64,000 nt of DNA from Saccharomonospora glauca K62 (lineage in GTDB: Bacteria; Actinomycetota; Actinomycetes; Mycobacteriales; Pseudonocardiaceae): positions 3,280,524-3,344,523 of the forward strand of contig NZ_CM001484.1 of NCBI RefSeq assembly GCF_000243395.2. Direction: 5' to 3'. How positions within the stretch are numbered: the stretch's first letter is position 1; each line of letters begins with the position of its first letter. Positions 18,184 through 28,227 of this stretch are shown in pieces. Under the pieces are notes generated by a model that was given only the letters and a program-made list of their open reading frames with translations, was not told the origin of the DNA and made no database searches. Made by a program: the position numbers and the translations under genes.

Positions 18184-20958
18184 ATGCTCGCTGTGTGGGA
18201 CTGCACGCCCGCGCACGCGCGACCGGTGCGCGGGCGTGACCGGGAACTCGCCGCGTTGACCGGACTGCTCACGGCTGCCGGCCGAGGGGACGGCGGCGGA
18301 GTGGTCATCGTCGGAGCACCGGGAACGGGGAAGACGACCCTCCTCGACGAACTCGTCCGCCGAGCCGACGATTTCCGCGTGCTCCGAGCCGAGGGAAGCG
18401 TGCCGGAGAGCGAGGTCCGCTTCGCGGGTGCCGAACAGCTCCTGCGTCCCCTCGACGGCCTGATCGGGCGGCTCGCGGACGATCGTGCCCATGCCCTGCG
18501 CCCGGTGTGGGGCCTTCCCGCCGAGGCGGACCACGACGAACCACTGGCCGTTCCGGCCGCGGTGTCGGCGCTGCTCGACGTCGCCGCCCGCGAACGGCCC
18601 ACACTGTGCTGCGTCGACTCGGCGCATCTGCTCGACGAGGACTCCCTGGCGGTCCTGACCTTCGCCGCCCGCCGCGTCCGCCACACCCGACTGGCGTTCG
18701 TGTTCACCATCGACCACACCGCCGCGTCGGACCCCGACCACGACTCGACGGTGTGGGCGGGACTGCCCCGCCTCCATCTCGACGGGTTGTCCGACGAAGC
18801 CGCCCACGACCTGCTGCGCGACCGGCTCGGCGCCTCCCTGCCCCGCGATCTCGCGGACACGATGGTCGACATTGGACACGGCAACCCACTGGCCCTCGTC
18901 GAACTCGCCGAGAGCCTGTCCGTCGACCACCTCTGCGGCCGCGCCGCTCCCCCGTCGTCGCCTCCCCCACGGGGCACGCTGTGCCGTGCCGTGGCGCGGA
19001 GTGTGTTCGCCCTGTCCGTACCCGCGCGGTCCGTGGTGGCACTGGCCTGCGTGGCCGAGGAACTCGACGGCCCCCTCGCTCGCCGGGCGGCCGCCCGAAT
19101 CGGCGAGACCGCGCTGTCCGAGGCCGTACGGTCCGGGCTGGTGGCCGGTCCCGACACGATCCGCCTGGCGGCGGACGTCGTGCCCTCGGCCGTGCTCGCC
19201 GTGCTCCCACCGCGGGAGATCGAGGCCGCGCACCACCGACTCGCGGAGGCCGCCGAGGAGCTGGGGGAACCCGATCGGGCGGTGTGGCACCGGGCCGCGA
19301 CCGCCACCGCCCCCGCGCCCGAGATCGTCGAACAACTCGACCGACTCGCCCAGCGCGCCCGCACCGAGGCCGCGCACGGCACGGCCGCCGCCGCGAGCGA
19401 GCGGGCGGCGGAGCTGTCACCCGACGCCACCCAGCGCGCTCATCGACTCGTGGCGGCGGCCACGGACCACTGGGCGTCCGGCCGACCGCAACGCGCGCGG
19501 ACGGCACTGCGGCTCGCCGCCCCACTGGCCACCGGCGACCTCGACATCCGGATCAGCAGACTCGCCGGGGAGATCGAGCTGCGCCGGGGCGACCCGTCGG
19601 TGGCGGCGGCCGAACTCATCACCACGGCGCGCCGCCTGGCACCCACTCACCGGGACTTGGCGGCCACCACGCTGCTGCTCGCCGGGGAGGCGAGTTTCGT
19701 CGCGGGCGACAACGCGCGCTACTGCCTCACCGCGCGGGACGCCGCGGCGCTGTGCGAGCCCCGCGAGTGGCCGATGACCCTGGTCATCCGTGAACATTTC
19801 ACCGCGATGTCGGCCACCTTCCGCGGGCGGCACAGCGACGCGGCCGCGCCGTTGCGGCGGCTCGTCCGGCTGGGGGAGTCGATTCCCGACCCCACCGCGA
19901 AGACGCTGGCGAGCCAGGCGGCGTTCACGCTCGGCGACGCCGAACGGTCCCGCGACCTGGCGCTGCAGGCCGTCATCTGTTCCCGCGCCCGTGGCGACGA
20001 GTCCAACGTGCCGTGGGCCCTGGTGTACGCGGCGATGTCGGCCCTGCTGTCGGGACAACTGGCCGCGGCGACCACCACGGCACTGGAGGGGCTTTCGGTG
20101 GCGCGGGCGCTGGGTCAGTCGAATTCGGCGGTCGACCACGTCACGGTGCTCGCCATGCTGGCCGCCTTGCAGGGCGACCGGGACACGGCACGGGCCCGAC
20201 TCGACGCCGCGAACTCTGAGCTCGCCGAACGCGGCCTCGGCAGACCGAGCGCGCTCGCCACCTGGGCGGCGGCCTGCGTCGATCTCGCGCACGACCGCCC
20301 CGCCGAGGCCTTCGACCGGTTCCGTCGCATGTCGGTGGGACGCTCCCGACACTGCGTCCCGCTGAAGGTCATGGCGGTACCGCACTTCGTCGAGGCCGCG
20401 GTGCGGTGCGGTGAACGCGACATCGCCAGGCGAGCCCTCACGACGTTCGAGCACTGGGCCGACACCACGGGAGGCCCCGCCCGCGTCGCGTTGGCCCACC
20501 GATGTCACGCGCTGCTGGCCGAGGACGCCGGGGAGGCGAGAGCGCACTTCACCGAGGCCATCCGGCTGCACCGCGAGGCCGACGCGCCGTACGACCTCGC
20601 GGTCACGGAACTGCTGTACGCCTCCTGGTTGCGTCGTTGCCGACGGCCGGGAGAGGCCAGGGACGTGTTGCGGGAAGCCGTCCACCTGTTCGACGAGATC
20701 GGCGCGACCCACTGGGTGCAGCGGGCCTCGGGCGAGCTGCGAGCCTGCGGCCACCGGGCCCCGCGCGGGCCGAGACGGGGACAGACGCTGAGCCCGCAGC
20801 AGGAACGGATCGCCCGGTTGGTGGCCGAGGGCGCGACGAACAAGGAGATCGCCGCGCAGCTGTTCATCAGCCATCGCACCGTGGACCACCACCTGCGCAA
20901 CATCTTCGCGAAACTCGACGTCCGATCCAGGGTCGAACTCGCCGCGCTGTACCGGTAA
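18184..20958 (+). CDS. LuxR-family large ATP-binding (LAL/MalT-type) transcriptional regulator
   Basis: The 924-residue protein has the LAL layout. Walker A is GAPGTGKTT at 44-52, the NTPase domain has a CVDSAHLL Walker B-like segment, the middle is a long alpha-helical TPR-like region, and a GerE-type helix-turn-helix lies at about 862-920. The HTH contains LSPQQERIARLVAEG and NKEIAAQLFISHRTVDHHL. Proteins of this type sense small molecules through the NTPase/TPR region and activate nearby transport, catabolic or secondary-metabolite genes. The gene lies 147 bp before the secreted polyester hydrolase, and a small palindrome lies between them, so the hydrolase is a possible target (inference). 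Confidence 0.9.
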   Translation: MLAVWDCTPAHARPVRGRDRELAALTGLLTAAGRGDGGGVVIVGAPGTGKTTLLDELVRRADDFRVLRAEGSVPESEVRFAGAEQLLRPLDGLIGRLADDRAHALRPVWGLPAEADHDEPLAVPAAVSALLDVAARERPTLCCVDSAHLLDEDSLAVLTFAARRVRHTRLAFVFTIDHTAASDPDHDSTVWAGLPRLHLDGLSDEAAHDLLRDRLGASLPRDLADTMVDIGHGNPLALVELAESLSVDHLCGRAAPPSSPPPRGTLCRAVARSVFALSVPARSVVALACVAEELDGPLARRAAARIGETALSEAVRSGLVAGPDTIRLAADVVPSAVLAVLPPREIEAAHHRLAEAAEELGEPDRAVWHRAATATAPAPEIVEQLDRLAQRARTEAAHGTAAAASERAAELSPDATQRAHRLVAAATDHWASGRPQRARTALRLAAPLATGDLDIRISRLAGEIELRRGDPSVAAAELITTARRLAPTHRDLAATTLLLAGEASFVAGDNARYCLTARDAAALCEPREWPMTLVIREHFTAMSATFRGRHSDAAAPLRRLVRLGESIPDPTAKTLASQAAFTLGDAERSRDLALQAVICSRARGDESNVPWALVYAAMSALLSGQLAAATTTALEGLSVARALGQSNSAVDHVTVLAMLAALQGDRDTARARLDAANSELAERGLGRPSALATWAAACVDLAHDRPAEAFDRFRRMSVGRSRHCVPLKVMAVPHFVEAAVRCGERDIARRALTTFEHWADTTGGPARVALAHRCHALLAEDAGEARAHFTEAIRLHREADAPYDLAVTELLYASWLRRCRRPGEARDVLREAVHLFDEIGATHWVQRASGELRACGHRAPRGPRRGQTLSPQQERIARLVAEGATNKEIAAQLFISHRTVDHHLRNIFAKLDVRSRVELAALYR

Positions 20959-20964
20959 TCGCAC

Positions 20965-20978
20965 CTACCCGCCGGTAG
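20965..20978. promoter_or_regulatory. palindrome upstream of the polyester hydrolase
   Basis: CTACC-CGCC-GGTAG is a perfect 5-bp inverted repeat just after the LAL regulator stop. It lies 128 bp before the hydrolase start. It could be an operator or a weak terminator. Confidence 0.3.
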
Positions 20979-21105
20979 TAACTGGTGGTTTCGCCGATGC
21001 CACCGCGCCCGACGCGCCTCCAGAATGATCACGGTTCGTCATCGCGCGAACGCCGGCGGCCAACGACGGCTGCCGTGATTGTTCTCGACGCAAAGGAGCG
21101 ACGCA

Positions 21106-22023
21106 GTGCGAATCCGGAGCAAGTCGGTCACTCGCCCCAAAGGCCGAGTGACGCGGACGATCGGCGTACTGACCGCGGCTCTCGCCCTGGCGAGTGGTCT
21201 GGCGGGTACCGGCGTGGCGGGCGCGGAGGTCACCACCGCGCAGGAGAACCCCTACGAGCGTGGCCCCGACCCGACGGAGGACAGCATCGAGGCCATCCGC
21301 GGGCCCTTCCAGGTGGCCACGGAGCGGGTGTCGTCCTTCGCCAGCGGTTTCGGTGGCGGCACGATCTACTATCCCACCGACACCAGCGAGGGCACCTTCG
21401 GAGCCGTCGCCGTCGCCCCCGGCTTCACCGCCGACCAGGGCAGCATGGCGTGGTACGGCGAGCGGGTCGCCTCACAGGGCTTCATCGTGTTCACCATCGA
21501 CACCAACACCCGGCTCGACCAGCCGGCGCAGCGTGGTCGCCAGCTCCTGGCCGCTCTGGACTACCTCGTCGAGCGCAGTGACAGCGCGGTCCGTGAGCGA
21601 CTCGACCCCAACCGGCTCGCGGTGATGGGCCACTCGATGGGTGGCGGTGGCTCGTTGGAGGCGGCGGTGAGCAGGCCGTCCCTGAAGGCCGCCATCCCGC
21701 TGACCCCGTGGAACCTCGACAAGACGTGGACCACCGTCAGCGTGCCGACCTTCATCATCGGCGCCGAGTACGACACCATCGCCCCGGTGGCCACCCACTC
21801 CAAACTGTTCTACGCGAGCCTGCCGTCCTCGCTGGAGAAGGCCTACATGGAACTCGACGGCGCCACGCACTTCGCGCCGAACATCCCGAACACCACGATC
21901 GCGAAGTACGTGATCTCGTGGCTCAAGCGGTTCGTCGACGAGGACACCCGCTACAGCCAGTTCCTGTGCCCGAACCCGAGCGACCGCACCATCGAGGAGT
22001 ACCGGTCGACCTGCCCGTACTGA
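21106..22023 (+). CDS. secreted polyester hydrolase/cutinase (Cut190/TfCut2-like)
   Basis: The 305-residue precursor has a signal peptide (basic start, hydrophobic 17-40). The mature alpha/beta-hydrolase closely resembles Saccharomonospora Cut190 and Thermobifida cutinases that hydrolyse cutin and PET. The triad is S177 (GHSMGGG), D223 (EYDTIAPV) and H255 (GATHFAPN), each one residue off Cut190's published 176/222/254. C288 and C303 should form the C-terminal disulfide. GFT near 106 and M114 lie where the family forms the oxyanion hole. At the positions matching Cut190 S226 and R228 this protein has Pro227 and Ala229, as in Thermobifida enzymes. The frame is open from 21079, but the GTG at 21106 follows AAAGGAGCG. 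It could use extracellular polyesters or lipids such as cutin. Confidence 0.95.
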   Translation: MRIRSKSVTRPKGRVTRTIGVLTAALALASGLAGTGVAGAEVTTAQENPYERGPDPTEDSIEAIRGPFQVATERVSSFASGFGGGTIYYPTDTSEGTFGAVAVAPGFTADQGSMAWYGERVASQGFIVFTIDTNTRLDQPAQRGRQLLAALDYLVERSDSAVRERLDPNRLAVMGHSMGGGGSLEAAVSRPSLKAAIPLTPWNLDKTWTTVSVPTFIIGAEYDTIAPVATHSKLFYASLPSSLEKAYMELDGATHFAPNIPNTTIAKYVISWLKRFVDEDTRYSQFLCPNPSDRTIEEYRSTCPY

Positions 22024-22033
22024 TCCGGCACGA

Positions 22034-22461
22034 CTACCGGACGGCGTCCGCCGACCGGGTGCGGTGCGCGGCCACGCGTTCGCGGGTCGCGCACCGCGGC
22101 GTGCAGTACCGGCGTGGACTACCACCGCCGACATGCACGAACGGACGACCACAGGACGGCGAGGCGCACAACCCTCCGGGGGGGGGGGACGCTGGCGGTC
22201 GGCCAGGAGCGTGGCCAGCGCCAGGCAGGAGGACGCCACGAACCAGTCGGCCCACGGCGCGTCGTCGTGGGCGTCGACGTGCAGGTGCCACGGGTACCGC
22301 CCGCCGTGGGTGGTCAGCCGGGGCGGGTGCGCGTAGCGCTCGAGAAGGTCGTTGAGCCCATGGGCCGCTTCCTCGACCGTGCCGGCGGCGAAGACCTCCC
22401 GCAGCCGCTCGGCCCCCTCCCGCATCCGGCGGACGCCCTCCTCCAGCCGAGTGGTTCTCGC
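22034..22461 (-). pseudogene. decayed CGNR zinc-finger (ABATE) regulator
   Basis: Two minus-strand frames together encode the C-terminal two thirds of a CGNR zinc-finger protein. The first (upstream of about 22188) carries the helical ABATE region, LEEGVRRMREGAERLREVF to SCLALATLLADRQR. The second carries the zinc finger, CASPSCGRPF...RRYCTPRCATRERVAAHR. They are joined by an 11-base C tract (G on the plus strand), and twelve bases would restore one frame. A stop codon at 22462-22464 precedes the helical part, and the usual first 50-60 residues are missing, so the gene is truncated even without the frameshift. Such proteins are probable DNA-binding regulators often placed next to transporters, which fits the MFS fragment here. 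Confidence 0.75.
22178..22188. repeat. G11 homopolymer tract at the CGNR frameshift
   Basis: Eleven consecutive G on the plus strand (C on the coding strand) lie exactly where the CGNR reading frame breaks. Such tracts are prone to slippage in the cell and to sequencing error. Confidence 0.9.
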
Positions 22462-22473
22462 TCACCGTGCACG

Positions 22474-22803
22474 AGCAGGACGCGGGCGCTGCTCGTCCTG
22501 GTGGCCGCCGCCGTCGCCGGACTCGGTGAGGGGCCCCAACTGACGGGACTGTTCACGGTGCGCAACCGGGAGGCTCCCGAACACCTGCGGGCCCAGGTGT
22601 TCACCACGGGAGCCAGCCTCAAGATCACCGGGTTCGCGCTGGGCACGGCGGCGGCCGGACCACTCGCCACGTGGTCGCTGTCCGGGTGCCTGGTCGCGGC
22701 GGCGGGCATCCGGGCGCTGGCCGCGCTCGCCTACCTCACGACCGGCAGGACCGGCAAGCTCCGGAGAAGTCTCAGAACGCCATCGCCTGCGCGCGCCGCT
22801 TGA
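22474..22803 (+). pseudogene. C-terminal fragment of an MFS transporter
   Basis: About 95 residues match the end of a major facilitator transporter. They contain the last hydrophobic helices and family-like text such as NREAPEHLRAQVFTTG, SLKITGFALGTAAAGPL and VAAAGIRALAALAYL. There is no N-terminal half and no plausible start or ribosome-binding site, and the frame simply runs on from unrelated sequence. The fragment starts about a dozen bases from where the divergent CGNR remnant begins, so one deletion probably removed the 5' parts of both genes and their shared promoter. Its tail overlaps the 3' end of the Rv2175c homologue. Confidence 0.7.
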
Positions 22804-23140
22804 CCTCGGTGCCGTGGCTGGTCCGCAGCGCGTTGATGGGCGTCACTCCGGGAAGGGACTCGTCCTCCGAGTACAGCCACCGCAGCATCTCGGTGCGGGA
22901 GAACCCGGCGTCCGACAGCACGGTGATCGTGCCCGGCAGTCCCTTGATCACACCTTGGGGTCCGACGAAGTCGGCGGGGATCACGAGCTCGCCGTCCCTG
23001 CGAACGGCGATGAGGTGACCGTCCCGCAGCATCTGCCGAACCTTGTTCTCTGACTGACCGATCCTGGCCGCCACCTCGGCGACCGTCAACACGGAGACAT
23101 CGGGGCCAAGCACATCGTCAGCGACTGGAATCGCACTCAC
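22772..23140 (-). CDS. Rv2175c-family DNA-binding protein
   Basis: The 122-residue protein matches M. tuberculosis Rv2175c, a winged-helix-type DNA-binding protein phosphorylated by PknL. The N-terminal helix-turn-helix is at about 18-50 (LTVAEVAARIGQSENKVRQMLRDGHL). The C-terminal part ends EVKRRAQAMAF, as in the mycobacterial protein. The M. tuberculosis protein has a longer N-terminal tail, with the PknL-phosphorylated Thr9 as I recall. From the GTG at 23140 this protein begins close to the IPxxDDVLxPD segment and lacks that tail. The frame is open further upstream without a good start codon. It is divergent from pknL across 111 bp, as in mycobacteria. Target genes are unknown. Confidence 0.88.
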   Translation of the reverse strand: MSAIPVADDVLGPDVSVLTVAEVAARIGQSENKVRQMLRDGHLIAVRRDGELVIPADFVGPQGVIKGLPGTITVLSDAGFSRTEMLRWLYSEDESLPGVTPINALRTSHGTEVKRRAQAMAF

Positions 23141-23237
23141 GCTTCCTACCTTGCCATAATCGGAGCCTCCGAGAGCGGGCCTTTTCCCGCCCGTCCCCGA
23201 CGGCCGCGCTCGTCGGCACCCGTTGTTCCGCCAACCG

Positions 23238-23243
23238 TAGGAT
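23238..23243 (+). promoter_or_regulatory. candidate leaderless -10 of pknL
   Basis: TAGGAT lies eight bases before the GTG at 23252, and no Shine-Dalgarno is present between them. Confidence 0.45.
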
Positions 23244-23251
23244 CGACCGCT

Positions 23252-25231
23252 GTGACACGCACGGAAACCAGCCTCGCAGGCGCCCTCCTCGACCGGCGGT
23301 ACCGCGTCGGGGACCTCATCGCCCGAGGCGGGATGTCGTCGGTGTACCGCGGGGTCGACACGCGGCTCGACCGTCCGGTCGCCATCAAGGTCATGGACCC
23401 GCGGCTGGCGGGCGACCGGTCGTTCGTCGACCGCTTCGAACGAGAGGCGCGCTCGGCGGCCCGACTACACCATCCGAACGTCGTCGCCGTCCACGACCAA
23501 GGGTTCGACACCTCAGCCGGCACCGACAACCCCCGCGCGTTCCTGGTGATGGAGTTGGTGGCCGGGGGCACGCTGCGCGACCTGCTGACCGAGCGGGGCC
23601 GCCTCGACGTCCCCCTGGCCCTGACGGTCGCCGAACAGGTCCTCTCCGCGCTGGCCGCCGCCCACGAGGCGGGCCTGGTACACCGCGACATCAAGCCGGA
23701 GAACGTGCTCATCGGCACGGGCGCGGGCGGCGAGGGCGTGGTGAAGGTCGCCGACTTCGGGCTGGTGCGCGCGGCGGCGAGTACGGGCACCACGAGCTCG
23801 AGCCTCATCCTGGGCACCGTCGCCTACCTCTCGCCCGAGCAGGTGGCCACGGGGGCGTCGAGTGCCCGTTCCGACGTGTACTCGACCGGCATCCTGCTGT
23901 ACGAGATGCTCACCGGCGAGGTCCCCTATCGCGGCGACACGGCGTTGTCGGTGGCCTACCGGCACGTCAACGACGACGTCCCGGCCCCGAGCACGGTGGT
24001 CCCCGACCTTCCTCCCGCGCTCGACGAACTCGTGGTGCGGGCCACCCGCCGGGAGGAGACCACCCGCCCCACCGACGCGGGTACCTTCCTCGCCGAGCTC
24101 AAGGACGTTCGTGCGCGGCTCGGTCTGCAGCCGACGCCGGTTCCGACCGTGGCACCTCCTCGCGCCCCCGAGCCGGTACCGCCCGAGACCGATTCCGAAC
24201 TCACCGTCCCGGCCCTGCCCTCCGTTCCCTCCGAGGCCGGCCCGCGCGGCACCCGGGCACTGCCACGAGGTACGCAGGCACTGCCACGACACGTCGCGGA
24301 ACAGATCGAGCGGCCGACCACCGAGGAAGCCGGCCCGGCCTCCCCGGCCCGACGCCGCACGCCGCTTGCGGTGATCGCGCTCGTGGTGCTGCTCGTGCTC
24401 GGTGGGGTCGGCGCCGGGGTGTGGTGGTTCTCCAACGGCCGCTACGTCGACGTCCCCTCGGTCGCGGGAATGAGCCGTGAGGAAGCCGAGGCGGCACTAC
24501 GGCAGGCGGAACTGACCCCCGTGTTCGCGGAGGAACGCCACAACACCACGCCGGCCGGCACGGTGATCCGCAGCGATCCGGAAAGCGGTGCCAGCGTGTT
24601 GCAGGGCGACGAGGTGACCGTCTTCGTCTCCCTGGGCAAACCCGTGGTACCCGACGTTCGGGCGGGCGCGTCGGTGGAGGAGGCCGAACGCGCCATCGAG
24701 GCCGTCCAACTGAAACCCCACGTCTCCCCCGAGACCGACGAATACAGCAACGAGGTCCCCGAGGGAGCCGTGATCACCCTCAAACCGCAACCCGGCAGCC
24801 AGGCCAATGTCGGGGACACGGTGACGATCGTGCGTTCGAAGGGACCGCCTCCCACACCGGTGCCCGACGTCACGGGGCAGTCGGTGGAGGAGGCGTTCCA
24901 GGCACTGCGCGACGCGGGCTTCGAACCCTACGAGGCGGGCAAGGAGTTCTCCGCCGACGTGCCCGCGGGACACGTCGTGCGCACCGAACCCGCCAGGGGC
25001 AGCACGGTCGAGCAGGGCAACCGGGTCGGAGTCTTCGTGTCCAACGCGGTGGAGGTGCCCTCCGTCATCGGTCGGCGTACCGAGAAGGCCGTGGAGATCC
25101 TGCGAGACGCGGGCCTGGAGGTCTCGGGCGCCGAGGTGCGCGGACCGATCAGCTTCGTGATCGAACAGAGTCCTCGCAGCGGCGAACTCGTCGAACCGGG
25201 CACGACAATCAACCTGACGGTGCTCCCCTGA
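23252..25231 (+). CDS. pknL: PknL, transmembrane Ser/Thr protein kinase with four PASTA domains
   Basis: The 659-residue protein has an N-terminal Hanks-type kinase (about 15-275). The catalytic Lys is K46 (VAIKVMD), the loop is HRDIKPEN with D146, DFG starts at 168 and SPEQ follows the activation segment. A Pro-rich linker leads to one transmembrane helix (about 370-393) and four extracellular PASTA repeats (about 397-659) that usually bind muropeptides or lipid II. The divergent neighbour, an Rv2175c homologue, is a known PknL substrate in M. tuberculosis, which supports the name. The M. tuberculosis PknL lacks PASTA domains, as I recall, while other actinobacterial PknL proteins have them. 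The likely role is coupling cell-wall state to gene control. The GTG start appears leaderless. Confidence 0.93.
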   Translation: MTRTETSLAGALLDRRYRVGDLIARGGMSSVYRGVDTRLDRPVAIKVMDPRLAGDRSFVDRFEREARSAARLHHPNVVAVHDQGFDTSAGTDNPRAFLVMELVAGGTLRDLLTERGRLDVPLALTVAEQVLSALAAAHEAGLVHRDIKPENVLIGTGAGGEGVVKVADFGLVRAAASTGTTSSSLILGTVAYLSPEQVATGASSARSDVYSTGILLYEMLTGEVPYRGDTALSVAYRHVNDDVPAPSTVVPDLPPALDELVVRATRREETTRPTDAGTFLAELKDVRARLGLQPTPVPTVAPPRAPEPVPPETDSELTVPALPSVPSEAGPRGTRALPRGTQALPRHVAEQIERPTTEEAGPASPARRRTPLAVIALVVLLVLGGVGAGVWWFSNGRYVDVPSVAGMSREEAEAALRQAELTPVFAEERHNTTPAGTVIRSDPESGASVLQGDEVTVFVSLGKPVVPDVRAGASVEEAERAIEAVQLKPHVSPETDEYSNEVPEGAVITLKPQPGSQANVGDTVTIVRSKGPPPTPVPDVTGQSVEEAFQALRDAGFEPYEAGKEFSADVPAGHVVRTEPARGSTVEQGNRVGVFVSNAVEVPSVIGRRTEKAVEILRDAGLEVSGAEVRGPISFVIEQSPRSGELVEPGTTINLTVLP

Positions 25232-25291
25232 TAGCGCGGTCTGCGGCCCGTGTGGCTCGACGGGTGCGGTGACGTGACCGAAGATGGACGT

Positions 25292-25313
25292 GGTGCGGCC
25301 TATCTTCCGCACC
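25292..25313 (+). terminator. candidate terminator hairpin after pknL
   Basis: GGTGCGG and CCGCACC form a perfect 7-bp stem with an eight-base loop, 60 bp after the pknL stop and 53 bp before the acyltransferase start. It could also be a leader structure of the latter. Confidence 0.4.
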
Positions 25314-25365
25314 TTCCGGCCGACGACGGCGACAGACCACGTCACCCACTTCCGAGAGAGGCGCC

Positions 25366-26703
25366 ATGCCAGCCGACCGGCTCAGCGCTCTGGACACGGC
25401 GTTTCTCTGCATCGACCGGCCCACCGCGCCCATGCACATGGGCGCGGTGGGGGTGTTCTCGGCGTCGCGGCCCCACGACCACCGCGACGCCGAGCGGCTC
25501 GCCGCTCTCGTGGCCGAACGGGCGGAGAGGTCGCCCCGGTTACGACTGCGACTGCGGGAGGGCCGACCGTGGCTGCCCGACCGCTGGGAGCCCGATCCCC
25601 GGTTCGACGCCGCGGCCCACGTCGGCAGCCACCACGTAACGGAGGACGACGCCGACCCACTCGCCGCCCATGCGTCCCGGTGGTTCGAAACTCCGCTCGA
25701 CCCCCGTGCCCCGCTGTGGAACGCCGAGGTGGTGACCGGACTTCCTCGGGGCCGGTTCGCGCTGCTGCTGAAGTTCCACCACGCCCTGTGCGACGGCGCG
25801 GGCGCGGCCGAACTCGCTCTCGGTCTGTTGGATGAAATCCCCTCCGCGCGGTCGGCGCCCGCCACGGCTGTCTCCGCCGACACCCCTGGGGACGAGGACA
25901 CCGACGTGCTGAGCGCCCTGTGGCGTGACGCGCGGCGGACGGTCGGCGAGACCGTCGAGTCGCTGGGAATCGCCACGGCCATGTTGCGCGCGGCGAGGCC
26001 GTTCCCCTTGTCCCCCACGGCGATCGCCCGGTCGACGCACCGACGGCTCGGGTTCGTCCGCCTGGACACGAGCGACGTTCGCCGGGTCCGCAAGGCCTAC
26101 GGCGGAACCCCCAACGACGTGATGCTCGCCGTGCTGGCCGGGGCGCTGCGCGAGTGGCTACGCGGCCGCAACGACGGAAACCGACTCCGTCCGCTCCGCG
26201 CGCTGGTGCCCGTGAGCACCCGGCGACGACGTGGCGACCTCGCGGGCGGCAACGCGCTGTCCGGTTACCTGTGCGACCTGCCCGTGGACGTCGACGATCC
26301 GCTCGACCGGCTCCGCGCGGTGACCGCCTCCATGAATCGCCACAAACGGGCGGGGCCGTGGCGCGGCGCGGGCGCGTTTCCCGTCCTCGCCGAACGACTG
26401 CCGAGCGTGGTCCACCGCCTGGCCACCCGCACCGTCTCCCACGCGGCCCCCGTGTTGTTCGACACCGTGATCACCACCGTGCCGCTGCCGGGACTACCGC
26501 TGTCGCTGGACGGCGCGCCCCTGCGCGAGACGTATCCCGTGGTGCCGCTCGCGCCGCACCAGGCCGTGGGGTTCGCGGTGTCGACCTACCGGGACGGCGT
26601 GCACGTCGGCCTCAACACCGGGGGTGACGCCGTCCACCAGGTCGGAGCCCTGGCCGACGCCGTCACCAAGTCGATGGCCACGCTGGCTCAGCACTGCCCC
26701 TGA
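25366..26703 (+). CDS. wax ester synthase/diacylglycerol acyltransferase-family (WS/DGAT) O-acyltransferase
   Basis: The 445-residue protein has the catalytic HHxxxDG motif as HHALCDG at 138-144, following FALLLKF. Its N-terminus, LSALDTAFLCIDRPTAPMHMGAVGVF, is also typical of WS/DGAT proteins. It has TPNDV-like GGTPNDVMLAVLAGALREWL and a C-terminal segment with PHQAVGFAVSTYRDGVHVGLNT. Such enzymes esterify fatty acyl-CoA to diacylglycerol or fatty alcohols, making storage triacylglycerol or wax. Actinobacteria have many paralogues with differing activity. The ATG has a reasonable site, CCGAGAGAGGCGCC, upstream. It lies between pknL and the convergent aroG gene, with eight bases to aroG. Confidence 0.88.
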   Translation: MPADRLSALDTAFLCIDRPTAPMHMGAVGVFSASRPHDHRDAERLAALVAERAERSPRLRLRLREGRPWLPDRWEPDPRFDAAAHVGSHHVTEDDADPLAAHASRWFETPLDPRAPLWNAEVVTGLPRGRFALLLKFHHALCDGAGAAELALGLLDEIPSARSAPATAVSADTPGDEDTDVLSALWRDARRTVGETVESLGIATAMLRAARPFPLSPTAIARSTHRRLGFVRLDTSDVRRVRKAYGGTPNDVMLAVLAGALREWLRGRNDGNRLRPLRALVPVSTRRRRGDLAGGNALSGYLCDLPVDVDDPLDRLRAVTASMNRHKRAGPWRGAGAFPVLAERLPSVVHRLATRTVSHAAPVLFDTVITTVPLPGLPLSLDGAPLRETYPVVPLAPHQAVGFAVSTYRDGVHVGLNTGGDAVHQVGALADAVTKSMATLAQHCP

Positions 26704-26711
26704 GGAGGCTT

Positions 26712-28154
<1,443 letters not shown>

Positions 28155-28227
28155 TCATCGACTTTCCGCCCTCCCGGGGCCACCCCCTTCTCGATCACGG
28201 TGAGTGGTCATTTCCTCCCGCGTCGAC

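Noticed and set aside
14685-20958. Carotenoid or other secondary-metabolite cluster (GGPP synthase, desaturase, LAL regulator)
   Set aside because: There is no phytoene synthase, cyclase, polyketide synthase or peptide synthetase. The neighbours look like ordinary metabolism.
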